In this document: one piece after another, positions 11,952 to 24,953 of the stretch
Position numbering within the stretch: the stretch's first letter is position 1
Layout of the letters: every line of letters starts with the position of its first letter
NCBI GenBank assembly: GCA_004380135.1
Contig: QXCR01000017.1
Coordinates: forward strand, 62,001-126,000
Direction of reading: 5' to 3'
DNA from: Stemphylium vesicarium
Lineage: Eukaryota; Ascomycota; Dothideomycetes; Pleosporales; Pleosporaceae
DNA length: 64,000 bases
The notes under the pieces: generated by a model
What the model was told of the DNA's origin: nothing
Databases searched by the model: none
Seen by the model: only the letters and a program-made list of their open reading frames with translations
Position numbers and translations under genes: made by a program

Positions 11952-12554
11952 ATGCCAGACCCCGACGAGCTGGAGGCCAAAGAAGCCCTCATCAAAAGAC
12001 TATCAGACGAGAAGAAAGCGCAAGCCGATCTCGTCAAAAAGCAGCGCGACATCATCGCCCAATACCTCATCCTTGACATAGAAGACTACCTGGCCGAAGC
12101 ACGAGAGAAGAGCGCCGAAGCAGCAGAAGCCTTTGATCCCACCAAAGAGACCAAAAGAAGCACCGTTAGTCTCTCGCACTGCTTCCCCTCCATCACTCCC
12201 TTGATGAAAATAAGCTAACACATCCGCCCACGGACACAGCTTTCCAAATGGAGCGAAGTACACCGCGGCCTCTACGACGGCGTCTCCATCATGAAGATCA
12301 TCAAACATCAGATGCACTGTCTGTGGGAGCAATGGGCCACCAACCCGTATAGTCTGCACGCCTCCTGGTACGGCATGATCATGGTGCTGCTGTGGGTTTG
12401 GCTCATCGGCACCGTCGTCTGCGGCTACTACGAAGCCAAGACTGAGACTGGGAGTGTGCGGCTGGCGAAGCTCTGCAGGGGCATTCTGGGTGCTATCCCG
12501 CCAATTGTGCAGTTCCTCCTCTTCTTGTTCCCGCCGCTATTCGTCCAGTTCTGA
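11952..12554 (+). CDS. Small two-TM protein with N-terminal coiled coil, unknown
   Basis: Two exons, 11952-12164 and 12240-12554, encode 175 aa. The intron has GTTAGT..CAG ends with a CTAAC branch point and is phase 0. Residues 5-60 are highly charged, Lys/Glu/Ala-rich and predicted coiled coil (DELEAKEALIKRL...). After a hydrophilic linker there are two hydrophobic segments, one around the GMIMVLLWVWLIGTVVCGYY stretch and one at the C-terminus (GAIPPIVQFLLFLFPPLF). The architecture suggests a tail-inserted ER or organelle membrane protein with a cytosolic coiled coil, by inference only. I do not recognise the family. Confidence 0.75.
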
Positions 12555-12943
12555 GTTTTACTTCCTGCTTTCTTTGGAGACGTGGGCTGATGTGGATTTT
12601 TGTTTGCCAGCTTCGACTTAGGGGCGTGGATAAGAAGGGTATTCCGATGCGTTATGTGTTTTGAGATTGTGTGTGTGTGTGTGGGTTTAATGGGAGTGGG
12701 GTGATGGGGGATATGAGGTGTGATCGCAATGATGACTTTGATGGATATACGACTTTACGAGCAGCGAATGTATTATATGCGGTACATCGAGCTATGCCCT
12801 TCATTTCACGTCGGCCAGGAATCAAAGCTTATGTAATAACTGTGTATTCAGAGTGACAGTGGCCACAAGTCGTTAATCAATCACATGTTACCCACTACCT
12901 GGTAAACGCCCTAGCCTTGCCCAAATGACCTTCGCAAGCTCCC
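12555..12943. other. Convergent intergenic region with (GT)n tract
   Basis: A 389-bp gap between the convergent ends of the two-TM gene and the helicase. It includes a short GT dinucleotide run near 12668-12683. Nothing else is seen. Confidence 0.6.
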
Positions 12944-15906
12944 TCAAGCAGCCTGTGTTTGCGTCTGACTCTGACTCGCCTGCTGCGTACCCAGCAACCT
13001 CATCAAATCGCTCAAGGCCGCACCTGCCCTCTTCCTCTGCTTGCCACCGTCCTTCTCCGCAAACGCCAACCCCATCAACCTTCTCTTCTCCTCTTGGATC
13101 CCCAGAACCCTCTCCTCAACACTACCCTCAACAATCAGTCTGAATACCTTAGTCTCGCGCTTTTGACCCAGTCGGTGCACGCGATCGACTGCTTGGTCTT
13201 CGATCGCGGGCGCCCACCACGAGTCGGCCATGATGACTTGGTTGGCAGCGACGAGGTTGAGACCAACACTGCAGACGGAAAGGGAGGCGAGCATGATTGT
13301 TGTGCGCGGGTCTGAATCTAGGGCCTCGAGTGCGCTATCGCGACGTGGGGCCGACATGCTACCGTCGATGCGAACGTATTTGAAGCCATGGAGTGCGAGA
13401 TGCGGTTCCAAGACATCAAGGAAAGAGGTCCACTGACTGAAGATGATGGTCTTGTTTGTAGGATCTTGGGCGGATGCTTTGAGAATGTCAAGAAGAGCTT
13501 CGACTTTGGTGCTGGTGTTCTTTTCGAGCGATGCTTTGTCGGCCATCTGGTCTTGCGTCATGGGGAGGCATGATGTCGCGGACGTCTCTTTGGCAGGCTT
13601 GACGGTCGCGCTGGCGAGGCTTTCGAGTTCCGCGCGGCACATGGGACACTTGTGCTGCGTTTCTATGACGCGTTCGAGGCAAGCAGTGCAGAAGATGTGA
13701 GCGCATTTGGTTATCAGCGGCTCCTTCAAGACATCCAAGCAGATGGGGCAGTCTTCTTGAGACTCGATGGAGAGTTGAAGCATCTTTTGCAGCGCTGCCT
13801 TGTTCTCTTCTGTGAGGTCGACAACGCCTTCTTCTTCAAGCTGCTTCATGATGGAGTCGAGACGTTCTTGGCCGACAAGCTGCCAGTGGTTGCACAGCTG
13901 ACGCATGCGAAGTAACACCTCGAGCAAATGTCGATAAGTAGCCCCGGCGTGCTTTTTGCCGATGTTGTTCTTGTACTGGTCTAATTGACCCTTGGCTTGT
14001 ACCTCCAAGGCATCGTACTTCTCTTGCTCATGCGGATGCAATTTGATCTTGTGTATGTATTCAGATAGCTCAGGTAGTCGTAGGTCGATGAATGACATCT
14101 CTTTCTTGCGACGTAGACAAATACCTGACATGAGCATCTGAAGGGTCTTGAGGCCTTTGACGTCGCCTTGCATGACCGGGCGCATGAGAGCACCATGGAA
14201 CACCTCGAAGGAGTCAAGACCGCCCGAGAGACGCAAGAAGCGGACCTGACTATAGAGATCTTTCAGGTTGTTGATGATAGGCGTACCAGTAAGCGTCCAT
14301 CGCGACTGAGCCATGAGGTTTGTGATGGCGACTGTCTTCTTGGCTTTGGGGTTTCGGATGTTATGTCCCTCGTCCAAGATCACGCGACGCCATTTGATAG
14401 AGAATGGCCCCGATTTTCGTGGGAGGGTGGTAGACTTCTGTGAGTACCAATCAGAAGATATGGACTCGTAGGTGCTGATGACGACGTCGTATTTCTCAAT
14501 GGCTTTGGGCGTGATAGGCTCTTTCTTCTGTCCGTGCCAGTGCATGATACGGAGTGCATGTTCCGGACGGACGTGCTTCTTCATCTGTGTACTCCAATTG
14601 CTCATAACGGATACGGGCGCAAGTATCAGGGTAGCGTTGGACGTGTCTCTTGCGCGGCGACCAAGTACTTGATCAGCAAGAATGAGGGAAATGGTTTGAA
14701 TGGTCTTTCCCAAGCCCATGTCGTCAGCAAGTATAGCACCAGAAGCCAATGTAGGAGCTTTGACAGAAAAGTTTGTGGCTATGTTTGTAAAGAGGTTCGT
14801 CTCACGAGTATGTCGCCGCCACAATTGAACAACGTCACTAGTGCCTTGAGCTGGAAGCTGAGGACTTTCCTTGTCGAGCATCCACTGCAGACCTTGGAGT
14901 TGAAAAGGATGCAGCTCCGTCACAAGAGCAGTAGGTTGGGATGCTTGAGGCATCGCTGCCTGAGGAACGTCAGTAAATGTGTAAGGGTTGCTTCTGAAGG
15001 GACACTTACAAGATCTTCCTCCTTAATTCCAAACTCTTCAACCATCTCTTCGACGTTTCTGGGATTGAAACGCTCGCTGCCACCGATGATATCCTCCATG
15101 CTGGGCCCTGGCATAAGGAGCTTTCCCTGTGAAAGACCAGCCGCGAACTCTGTCGTACTGCTGTCCACAGGTTGATATCCCCTAGCAGCTTCTTTAGCTA
15201 TCAGATCTTGCCCCCTTATAGCTGCAGATTCGTTCCGTTGTCTAGCGGTAGCTAGTCCTACAGGAAGTCTATCATTCTTCATTCTATCCATGAGCCTCTC
15301 GCGTATAGCAGGATCATTTGTTCCATAGAACCTGAGCTCGATCGGGCATTCGTAAAACTCTTTGGGTCCAGTGAGCTGCACTTCGATCAACAAGCTACGT
15401 TCGTCCATGTATCTGGCTAATTTGGCAGCCAACCCTCTGGGGAGATGGCCTATTTGTTCTCCCTGAACGTTGTCCACGCGGATGGCATTCGGATCATACG
15501 GGTTTGTCGGCTCCCTTCTGAGAATAACCAGTTCTCCAGTCGTGGCATATCCGTTGTAGTATCTTACGCCCACAATCTTGTCTTGCTTAGCGCCATACAT
15601 CACGTACTCATAGTGCTGCTGGTTGTATCCCTGGGTGGTATCAGGGACCTCTTGCGAAGCGTCTTCCTCTTCATCCTCGTCGATGAAGATGGCCTCTGCT
15701 TGTGAAGAGCCGGATGTAGTTCGGTGAGTTTGGTTGTACGATGTACGGGGTTGTTTGGGTGCGCGGTACGGGCTCGAGGAGTTTGCGTATCCTCGCGACG
15801 ATGACGGATGTCGCGCAGGAGAGTGCGAGTACGGCTGCGACGAAGAGTATGAGGGCATGTCGTCACCGGTAAGGTCGATGGCCTCGACGGGTCGTTTTGG
15901 AGCCAT
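12944..15906 (-). CDS. HIRAN-SNF2-RING helicase/E3 ligase, HLTF/Rad5 class
   Basis: Exons 15906-15010 and 14959-12944 are joined over a 50-bp intron (GTAAGT..CAG, CTGAC branch point), giving 970 aa, close to human HLTF (about 1009). A disordered N-terminus is followed by a HIRAN domain (about 105-205; RREPTNPYDPNAIRV is the core). Then come an SNF2 ATPase with Walker A DDMGLGKT (about 380) and Walker B DEGH, a RING finger CPICLDVL...CPMCRAEL (about 700-740) inserted as in HLTF/Rad5, and helicase C with DRVHRLGQKRET. This family remodels stalled forks and polyubiquitinates PCNA in error-free damage tolerance in the nucleus. Another possibility is a paralogous Rad5-related ATPase; phylogeny is needed to tell HLTF from Rad5 sensu stricto. 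Confidence 0.93.
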
Positions 15907-18900
15907 TGTGTGATCAATTCGTGTGTCTAATACGGGAGGAACAGAGAAGAGCTATGCGCGACAGTAAGAACACGTTTTGTAGCCTTTGTCGCACAAGCTG
16001 ATCGCAATATTTCGCGGCCGTTGGGCTGCGGAAACCTCGGGAAGCCGATAAGGGATAAGGTTTCACGCTAAAACGTGTATGCAGGTGACATCACAAGCAG
16101 GGATCACTGGGAACGGCTGGAGAAACAGAGGGAACGAGTAGGCTGCTATGCTGATGGCAATGAGTTTGTGGGAAATACAGATATACTTGATGGTAATAGG
16201 TTTACTTGGGTTGCCGTAGAGCTGTCGCATCTCTTGAGACCATGAGACAAAGCAGCAAAGCTCTTTGTTCGAAAAGACGAAAAAGCGACGAGTCGCTTAC
16301 ATAGTCATACCCCACGATGTGCCACATCACTGCCCGCACCCAAATGTTGAACATCCGTCTTCGTTATAATAGTGGACGGACTCCTTGTATGGTACTATCG
16401 TCGACGGTTATTACCGTGGAACGTGGAAATATATCTAGATGGATGGTAAATTGTAATAAAGACTTTAAGCATCATGTACATTCATATGAACCTTGATGTG
16501 GACCGTTGTAGTTGATCATGATAAGCACCGGTTATGCAGCACCTCCCCACAATACCCATTATACGTGCCGCACATCTACCTAGGCCGTAGGTACCGTGAA
16601 GGTATAGCTTTGCATTAGTCGGCTTGATATGGGTAAGACTGGCCGAGTACAAGTATAGAGATGTTGGTGGATCAGGCGCTTGCTATCGTCACCGTCAGCG
16701 TCCGAGTGGGTAGTTGCGGAGATGAGTGTAATGTGCAGTAATGGCTACCTATGGACTCAATATGTATGTAGGTGGGTGAGTTGCATTCGGATCGTTAGCA
16801 GCGCTCTGTCTGTAAGTATTCGCCACTTTCTGATCGCCTCAAGAGCGAATTCCCGTAGCGAACAAAGAAATGTGTGAAATGTCTGATGAGGCCCGCACAC
16901 CATCAGGAATCAGCGCTCTTTACTCTTGATCCCGGGTCTTGTAACGTAGAGGTGCCCGAATACCACCTTTTCACGTGAAACATTTTCTCAACAAAATGCA
17001 AAATCATACTCGCCATCTACCACGCGCACGGTGTCATTGGCTTGCAACGATGATATTGCCACCAGATGGTAAAAGACTACAAGTAAAAAGCAGAGTTAAA
17101 TGAAACGGTATTGCTTGTGCGTTCTGCAGGTAATTATACTGTTCAGATGAAACGTAGTGGTGGGCAACATGCAGCATACTTCGAGTGCATTCAGATCGGC
17201 CATGAAGCGAACAAAAGCACGTTCATTTGCATTGCAGCATACTACCATCTCAAGAGATGTGAGACGGCGTGCTAGAAAAAGTCGGTGTCTCACGAAAAAG
17301 TATGTTCTACCTTTTTCCAGTGAAGACGCCACTAAAACAGGCGCCCCCACAAAGTGTATATGATAGATTGTGCAATATGTTCTCTCTGGCAGGTCAACGA
17401 CACATGAAGGGCCATGGAGTATGGCCCTCAAGCAACCGGGGAAACGGAATATCGACCTGCGCCGCATGAAGAACAGAAGCAGTGCGCAGAATCGTCGAGT
17501 TTTTATTGTTCGCCCACTAGCGCCGGCGCGCACGTTTCTCCGACCGACACGTGATGTCGGCTAAATGGCGGCGAACGAGGGACTTCAAAAAAATTCTCGC
17601 GCTGCCCAGAGTAAGCTTCCTCTTCTTCATGGCCGCTGATGATATTTCATATACGATAGGAAGAGTAATACGTGGCCATCTGGCTGCGACTGATTACAAT
17701 TCATCACCACCTTCTGAGGCCTGTTTCACATTCCTGTTCGGAATTCTTACGCGCATATTGCGGCTCTGCAGCGGAAGCTTGACGCGACCGTTGAATGACG
17801 CCTGTATGTTTTGCAGATTTGAGGGCACACGCAGGCCTATGAGACGAGGACGGTACCAGGAACGTACGGTGACTTCGAAACGTCGGCTGTCGCTGCTTCA
17901 GATTATTCGACGACATTGAAATGTCGCCTGTTTCAGCAAAAATGGCGTATGATTGGCAGGACTGGGGTATTCCGCGACCGCACGAGGGCGCAGGGAAGGC
18001 CCTATTCTTACCACATCTCTTCATGCTGAGCCGCTTTCACGTGTTTCTGAAAAGTGGTATCGCGCCTGGGGCTGCATGGCGGCACGTCGTCCTGGCATCT
18101 GAGTTCATGCGCCGACGTATTTCGGCATGTGAGCTGTGGTCTGCACTCAAAGGTCTTTTCGGCGTCTGAGCTTCGAGAGCCGTGTCAGTCAGGCGAAGAG
18201 CTCGACCGCGAGGTGCATTTTTATGCCATGGGTTACTCACCGACTCGAAATCTGCTCGAGCATCTACCGGTGGCACATGTGGTCGCTTCGCTGGATCTAT
18301 ACGTGAAATCATTCCGGGCCCTTCGTACCTTCGCAGAGGACGCGTAGCTGGCGTCGTCCGTGAATCATGGGCCTTATCATTCTATGGAACCTTTCGGGTA
18401 CCGACTTCCAAGGTTCCTGGATTGCTACACCATTTGAAATAATAGAGACTTTACGTTAAGACAAGACGTCACATCGCTCCGCTATTGATGCCAATTTCCT
18501 GCTCGTTTACGTTGATTTAGTTGGTCGACTGGTAGAATACAGCCTGTACTGAGTCCATATGCGTCACTTTCAATTGCGATCGTCGAACCTACTGCCCAAG
18601 ATCGGCGCTCGGATCGGCGACTTACCACACGTTGGGAGCACAGTTCCTAGCCGTCTACGGACGGTTTGTCCCGCAGCGTTGCAAGACCCTGTTGGTACGA
18701 GCACTTTCACGTCTCGCCGAGCTTGAAGCTATTGCCAGTCCAAGACTCGAATCATGCCCCAGCGGAGGGTCGGCAGAGATTTCGATGAACGGCCAAGGCG
18801 CGACGTGCCGAGTGATGTGCGAAGTATGGAAGCTTTCGAAACTTAGAGCATTGAATATCGCGGGTCTTATCCTGCCGGGAACCTGAGGCTAACCACGTTG

Positions 18901-21880
18901 ACAGATGTTTCGCCGCAGGCTTATCATACACTGACAATATCGAGCAAAACCCATGTGTCTGTGTCAAGATCCAGCCCATAGCGGTGCGACCTCGACCGCC
19001 TGTTCTCAGGCCAGCAGCTCCGGCAGTGGCCATCACTACGGCTCCAGAACGCGGGCCTTGGTCAAGTCCCACTTGCCGTCTCACCTAGACGCGACGCACC
19101 TGCTACCGATATCGTGCGCAAGACATTGATCTTTTGCATGTCTGGGCTGGGTCTTGCAAGAAGGGTGCTCCTGGCTGTATCATCACACCGCATAGCACAT
19201 CAGTGTGCATTCAGCACTGAGCACCCAGCATCAGTGTGGGGAAAATTCCAGAAGCTCAAAGGCCAGGGACCAGTTGCGCGGCACCCGGGAGATTGCAGAC
19301 GAGCTTGCCCCTGCTTGAGCATAACGCGAATTTCGTTTGAAGAATTTCGCGGCCGTGCTTGAGACCCCGACATGGTGGTCTCTGCGATCTGCCAGCTGCC
19401 TCATCGGGATGACATACCCGTTTGTCACTGCCTCTTCGGCAATGGCGACCTTTTTTTTTGACCAGGTTTCACAATTCCAGAAGGTGGCTCTCCCGGTATC
19501 GGTGCCTTGATGTCGGTGCATTGGCGACGTCAAGTGTCTCGGCCGGGCTTGATGGGCATCATCATACCATCCAAAAACTCGTTTGCCAATAGTCAAGTCG
19601 TAGAGTCAGTCAGGGCATCAATCGCCTCACAAGCCAGGCGTCGCCTCGAACGCGCAGTGATGGCATTGGACCGCGGCATGGCGGAACGAACGCAGGAACA
19701 TGAGTGGCACAGTTGACTAACCATTGTTACTGGACAAGACGGCTCAACTGGCAGCACTTCCGATGGTCATGCTAACGAGTCAAAGGCCACTATCTAGATA
19801 GTCAAACCATGGGCGAGCGGGATGTTAGCCACAACCCCGCCAGGCTGGAAAAGTTCCTCGAATTGTCGAAGATCAGGGCCTGCTGGGTCTCGGCCAATGA
19901 TAAGGCTGACGGAGTGGAGAAAAAGTTGGGTGGGCCGAAGCTATGGAAGCCATGTGCCTTTCCCCGGCGCCGAAGCAGTGGCAGGGCCACGCCGCACACA
20001 CTAACCGACACGGTCCACGGCCAACGGAAGAGCCCTTTGTCAACTTGAATCGCATCAGGACCCTGTTGAGTCGTAAGGGAGCCCCGCTGATGCGGGCTTC
20101 TAGAAATTGCAACCTCTTCATGTGAAGCAGCGAGGATACTGGGTGCGGGTGGGCTGTTAGATGGTACCAAAATGGCGCGAAGTCCTTTTCCTGGGGTCAC
20201 GATAAGCCGGTCTGTTGTTTTGGGCCTTCTTACCGTTTGTTCCTGCATCGTACCTGCAGTAGACGCTATTCTTGATCAATCAGCTCTGCAGTCAGTGTGG
20301 GGGATGACGGCCAGACGGATGCGATCGGGCCTGTTCAAGTCGACCAACGCTTGTCACGCGAATGTCACGCCGCTTTTACGAGTAAGCCACTTAGGCCTCG
20401 CCGGCGGCTTCATAACTTTGCACCCGCAGCATTCGATAGCTCGTTTCTATTTGTGCTGGGCTTTTATACGAGGACCCCGGCTTGCACAACTCCTACCACG
20501 GCGGAAGTGTAAATGGAGAGACACCCACATAAGCCCGCGTCATAGCCAACCAGCTGCGGGCGGTGTCGTTATCACGGTGAAGCAGCTCGCATTTGCCGGT
20601 ACACCACCGTCGCTCGCTGCTGCACGAGTGGGAGGCGATGTGGCAGCCCAACTTCTGAAACACACTTGCGCGATGGATTCAGGCTGCATGTGCAGGTATA
20701 TGGGCATGCATCCTGCCAACAATGGTTTCTCGAGCCTTTGAAAAACGATGGTACCGGTGGCGACTTGCAGCTCACTGCACACGAGTATGTCGCACCATTA
20801 AGAATAGCCGTGCTCTTGACCACTTGGAGAGGGCGGGTCCAACCTACTCCAGCTGGCGGGCAAATCACGCCCGACGGGGTTCACCCTCTTGCATCATGGC
20901 TGACGTTCCTGCGTAAGCCCGGCCTGTCGAGTCTCGCTCCAGTGTCGCGCGACGCGTGTGGCAATGGACTTACCTTCTGTTTTGGTTGCGGACGACCTCA
21001 GGCGATGCAAACTGACTGACTACGGGCTCGCATCGCTGGGTGGGGTGTCGACTTGCGAGCGTCGTGAGACATGTCGCTTCCACACTTTTTGCATGGCGGG
21101 AAGGCATCGCGAGTGTCGCATTGCGGCGCCCGACATTTTCGCCGCCCGTTCGGCCACGGCGCGTCCCAAGGCCTCTGATCAACGGCGATACCAGCCCTGG
21201 GCGCGTTGCTTCTGTCGTGGTCGAGGGTTGCACCGCGGGCGGCGGGCGGTACGGCGTTGTTTTGCGTGACAGATGCCGTGGAGCGCGCGCGCGGCGTCAT
21301 CATCATCAGCATCATCATCACAGGAGCGGAACAGACGCGACGCTGTATGGATGTTTTAAAACATAGTCCAGGCGACAGGGTCTCGCAGCTATCATTATCG
21401 ATTGGCAGATAGCATGATAGGCTGAATGATGCCCGGCCGCGCTAATTTCGAGACGAGTTGGAGTCGTGTGAGAGGGCATGCTGTATTGTGGGCTTGTCAG
21501 ACGAGAGGCACAACTGACACCCGGCGCTGCCCACTCATCGGCGGTATCACCATCCGCTACCCATCACTCGCCCTCAACACCATCAACAGCCTTTCAATGG
21601 CGAGGCTCCGTCGCCTTCAGCTTCTGTGGCTTCGCCATTCGGAGAGGGCGGCGGTAGGCAGTGGCTACGTAGGCGGACCCTCCATCCCACATGTGCTGGC
21701 GACCCAGCCAATACGTGGAAGCTTGCCGGAACCGCCGTGCACATCTCATTTCGCCTACGGTCCCATGCAGCTATGCATTGGGCGAATAATTTTAGGCCCA
21801 AAACCCATGCATCCATGCACTCGCTGCTTTTGACGCGAGTCAAGACTAGGGTCTAATGCAGGATCCCATACCTAGCTGGC
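15907..21880. other. About 6-kb gene-free block
   Basis: Many short overlapping ORFs occur on both strands, all under 190 codons, with no domain, no consistent exon chain and no TE signature that I recognise. Base composition is moderate, not the strong AT bias of heavily RIP-mutated DNA. Minor features are a T9 run near 19451 and a CAT/ATC microsatellite at about 21295-21321. The block precedes the Msn2-like transcription factor, so part is likely extended promoter. A degraded element or non-coding transcript cannot be excluded. Confidence 0.5.
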
Positions 21881-22278
21881 TTGTGGAGCGCGCTGCGCCC
21901 CGACGCACTAAAGCGAGCCGTCCTTGAGTGTGTGCTCATCAGTTCTCTTTTTCACTGGCCTGCCCTTGTTCAAGGTTCATCAACCACGTCCCTCTCGTTT
22001 CTTTCCGCCATCGCCGTTCAGGTTTTCATCTTGGGTCATAATTTTGTGCCCTCACACTCTTTGATCTTCATCATTTATCTTAGTGACAGTTTCGTTATTA
22101 CGACCTGTTCCACAGTCACTCCTTCGACACTCTCTTATACAGCACCACCTGCCTCCAATTACAACTAATCTGTCCTCGACATCACTCGGTATCATACCAA
22201 CATCGACAACGACCTAACCAGTACGACAACATCGACGACCAACTATTAGATTGAAGTAAACACACATCACCACTTGCA
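21881..22278 (+). promoter_or_regulatory. Probable 5' leader of the Msn2-like gene, with an upstream ORF
   Basis: The sequence is strongly C/T- and CA-rich, as in long fungal 5' leaders. It contains an upstream ORF of 95 codons at 21881-22168 ending 110 bp before the main ATG. The encoded peptide has no recognisable domain. A uORF role is inference. Confidence 0.4.
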
Positions 22279-24023
22279 ATGGAAGGCTCATACCCCATCC
22301 ACCCTACCCAAGCCATGCAATCGCCATTCTTCTACTACAACCCGGATCCTCAAGGCGAGAACAACCGCCAACACGGTCACTTCACACCTCACCCATCAGG
22401 CCAAGCAACTTTCCAACCACAGAATATGTACTACCAGAGGCCAACATCCGCCAACTCCCAGATGTCCTACCCTCAGACTGCCTACGCCAACCAAATGCTG
22501 ACTCCCGTCGCGTCACCTCAGCCAATGTACCAGAAGCCGACCATCTTGATCCAACCTCAGGATTCGCCCTACCTTCACCCCATTGAGACCGACTACTCCT
22601 TCTCCCCTGCTACTCCTCCTCTTTCATCTTGCGGCAGCAGCACCAGTAGCCCTCCTTCATCATGCGACGTTCTCCCCACCCCACTGCACGACATGTTTCC
22701 TGGTGAGGGCATGGAGGGCGTCAAGCAAGGATGCGAAGGTGAGGTCTTCTCCGAGATCCTGTCCGCCGGTCTCGAATGGCGATCAACTACCCCACCCATG
22801 ACCCCAGGTACGTTCCTCTGCCTCTATGTAAATTCGTCGCCTCAACCTCGGGTGACAATCACGTGGTCATATGTGGACCGTGTTGCTAACACCCGCAAGT
22901 GTACATTCAGCCTCCGTCGGCTAACCAGGGGTCATACCTTCTCTCTGCGACTTCTTGCCCCTCTCTCTCCCCATCCCCATCACCTCTGCCCCGCGCAACA
23001 TTTGCTGAAGCCGAGAACAACTTCTGCAACCCCCGCGACCTCACCGTCTCCGCTACTTCTGACCTCCCCATTGTCACACTTTGCCCCGGCGACGAGGAGC
23101 ACAAGGTTGTCCTCAAGGGTGAGACTGCCAAGGTTGACAGCTTTGAGTCTGCTCAGTCCTTCAGCTTCAACGGTCTTCCTACCTTTGAGCCTTTGTTTGA
23201 GCTTGACTGCGAGGACGATTTCACTGGCCTGGTCAACTTTTCCACCGACAACACTCAGTTCCTCGGCACTAAGCGCCAGCGCACCGACCTTGGTGCTTTC
23301 TCACCTGAGGAGGATTTTTTGAGCGACGAGAGCTTCACAGACTTTGAGGAGGAGCTCGTTCACGGCCTGCCCCTTACCCCTGCTGTCAGCGACTTCGACA
23401 ACATGTCCGCGACTTCCGCTCCCAAGAGGCGGACTGTCAAGAAGGCCCGATCCGAATTCAGCGAGTCTGAATCTGACTACCAGGGTAAGCAACAGACATC
23501 TGGTGATGAGAACACCGTGTCTGGAGCATCAAGCCAACAAGAATCAGGTCAAGCCGAAAACGCCGTCGGCTCAAGCTCAGACGAGAACGCCACTCCGGTC
23601 GCTCCCACCAGCCGCCGCGGCCGCAAGCAGTCGCTCACCGACGATCCTTCCAAGACTTTCGTGTGCACTCTCTGCTCTCGTCGCTTCCGCCGCCAAGAAC
23701 ACCTCAAGCGCCACTACCGCTCTCTCCACACTCACGACAAGCCTTTCGAGTGCACTGACTGCGGCAAGAAGTTCTCCAGGAGCGACAACCTCTCCCAGCA
23801 CCAGCGTACCCACGGAACTGGTGCCGTCAGCCTCGAGGTCATGGGTTCCGACTTCCACCATGCGGACATGCAGCACGGCCAACCCGGTGCCTTTGGCGCT
23901 CAGGCCCCCTCTACCATGGGCGAGATTCTCTACAACGCTGCTGCCGAGATTCCCACCTCAAGCTCAGATGGATCGGAGAACGAGTCATCACCCAGCCAGA
24001 AGAAGCGCAAGAGGAACGAGTAG
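22279..24023 (+). CDS. msnA: C2H2 zinc-finger stress transcription factor, Msn2/MsnA/Seb1-like
   Basis: Exons 22279-22807 and 22900-24023 (donor CAG/GTACGT, acceptor CAAG, CTAAC branch point) give about 550 aa. Two adjacent C2H2 fingers lie near the C-terminus: about 430-453 (CTLCSRRFRRQEHLKRHYRSLH) and 458-480 (CTDCGKKFSRSDNLSQHQRTH). The RRQEHLKRH / RSDNLSQHQRTH pair is the diagnostic Msn2/4-type reader of STRE sites (AGGGG). The N-terminal half is Gln/Pro/Ser-rich with acidic stretches that fit activation and nuclear-shuttling regions, and the C-terminus ends in a basic KKRKRNE. Family members drive heat, osmotic and oxidative stress responses and often affect secondary metabolism. A 63-bp GTAAGC..CAG stretch at 23485-23547 could be an optional in-frame intron but has no good branch point. 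It lies downstream of a very long non-coding region. Confidence 0.92.
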
Positions 24024-24953
24024 AGTCAGCCTTCTACCAGACTTCTCTTTTCAACTCCTAACGACACTTCATGACTTCAACAATATCCGGTAGAAGGAAT
24101 TTGCATCATGCTAGGCGGCCGCTTGTCTACCTTGGCGTCGATACGCAAAGGCGGCAAAGCTAGACAGACGGAACAAGTTTGCGTTTGCGGTCGGAGCATC
24201 AGACTGGCAAAAGTTCCTCGCTTCACTTCTCACCCTGTATTCTACACATCCGATCTGGCTGTACAGACTGGGTCGGCTTCTTTCTTCACATCACATTGGT
24301 TTTCGCGTTTGGCACGGTACTATTGGGGTTCTGGGGCGGAAGATTGGGTACCACCGGCAGAACGGATAGATTTGGTGTTTTTTTCTTGGTTTCCCTCACG
24401 ACGACTATGGCCATTCCCCTCCTCACCGGCCACTGTCGCCGCGCTGCACCCTTGTTTACGCTTTGCGCTTCTTACCCTCGTTGTAATCGGGCTGCGACAC
24501 ATGCGCGCGCCCTGACATTCTGGGAATCTTCGCTTCTTTCACATTATACACATGTAATCGTCTGGCTTTTACCCCTGCTCAGCAAACCTTTTCAAGTTTC
24601 ATCGTAGCCAATTGTAGGTTAGAGGTGCTGGCACTGTCCGACTATCACAACAAAACAACTTCTTCAAACACCTTATCTTCTTTCGCCCTGCATGAACATC
24701 ATCTGTGAGCCGCGTAATGCATGCGCCATGCTTTTGGCGTTGATCCGTGGCGAGTGCGGGATGTGACCCTGAAAATCAGTAAATATCGTGGTTCCTTTTT
24801 TGGAAGCCACAAGGTTCTAGCGTGCGCTGACCTTTAGCGAGCAGCAAGTACCTACCATTGCACCTGCATTACTTGCATGCACCGGGCCGCTCCAACCCAG
24901 TATCGCTTTTTCCTTGTGCGTGCCCGTTTCGGTACCTCTGATCTTGTTGCGCT
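24024..24953. other. Intergenic, no gene seen
   Basis: 3' UTR of the Msn2-like gene and promoter of DPH6. Short plus-strand ORFs (24108-24607) look like translated UTR; no domain. Confidence 0.55.

Noticed and set aside
19809..20741. Several 70-190-codon plus-strand ORFs in the gene-free block
   Set aside because: Different frames, no domains, no compatible splice chain, and antisense ORFs of equal length; not supported as a gene.
21295..21321. CAT/ATC-rich run as a possible functional repeat
   Set aside because: Short imperfect microsatellite in non-coding DNA; nothing else supports a function.
23485..23547. Possible 63-bp intron in the Msn2-like gene
   Set aside because: GT..AG ends and stop-free, but no branch-point consensus; kept as coding and noted in the entry.
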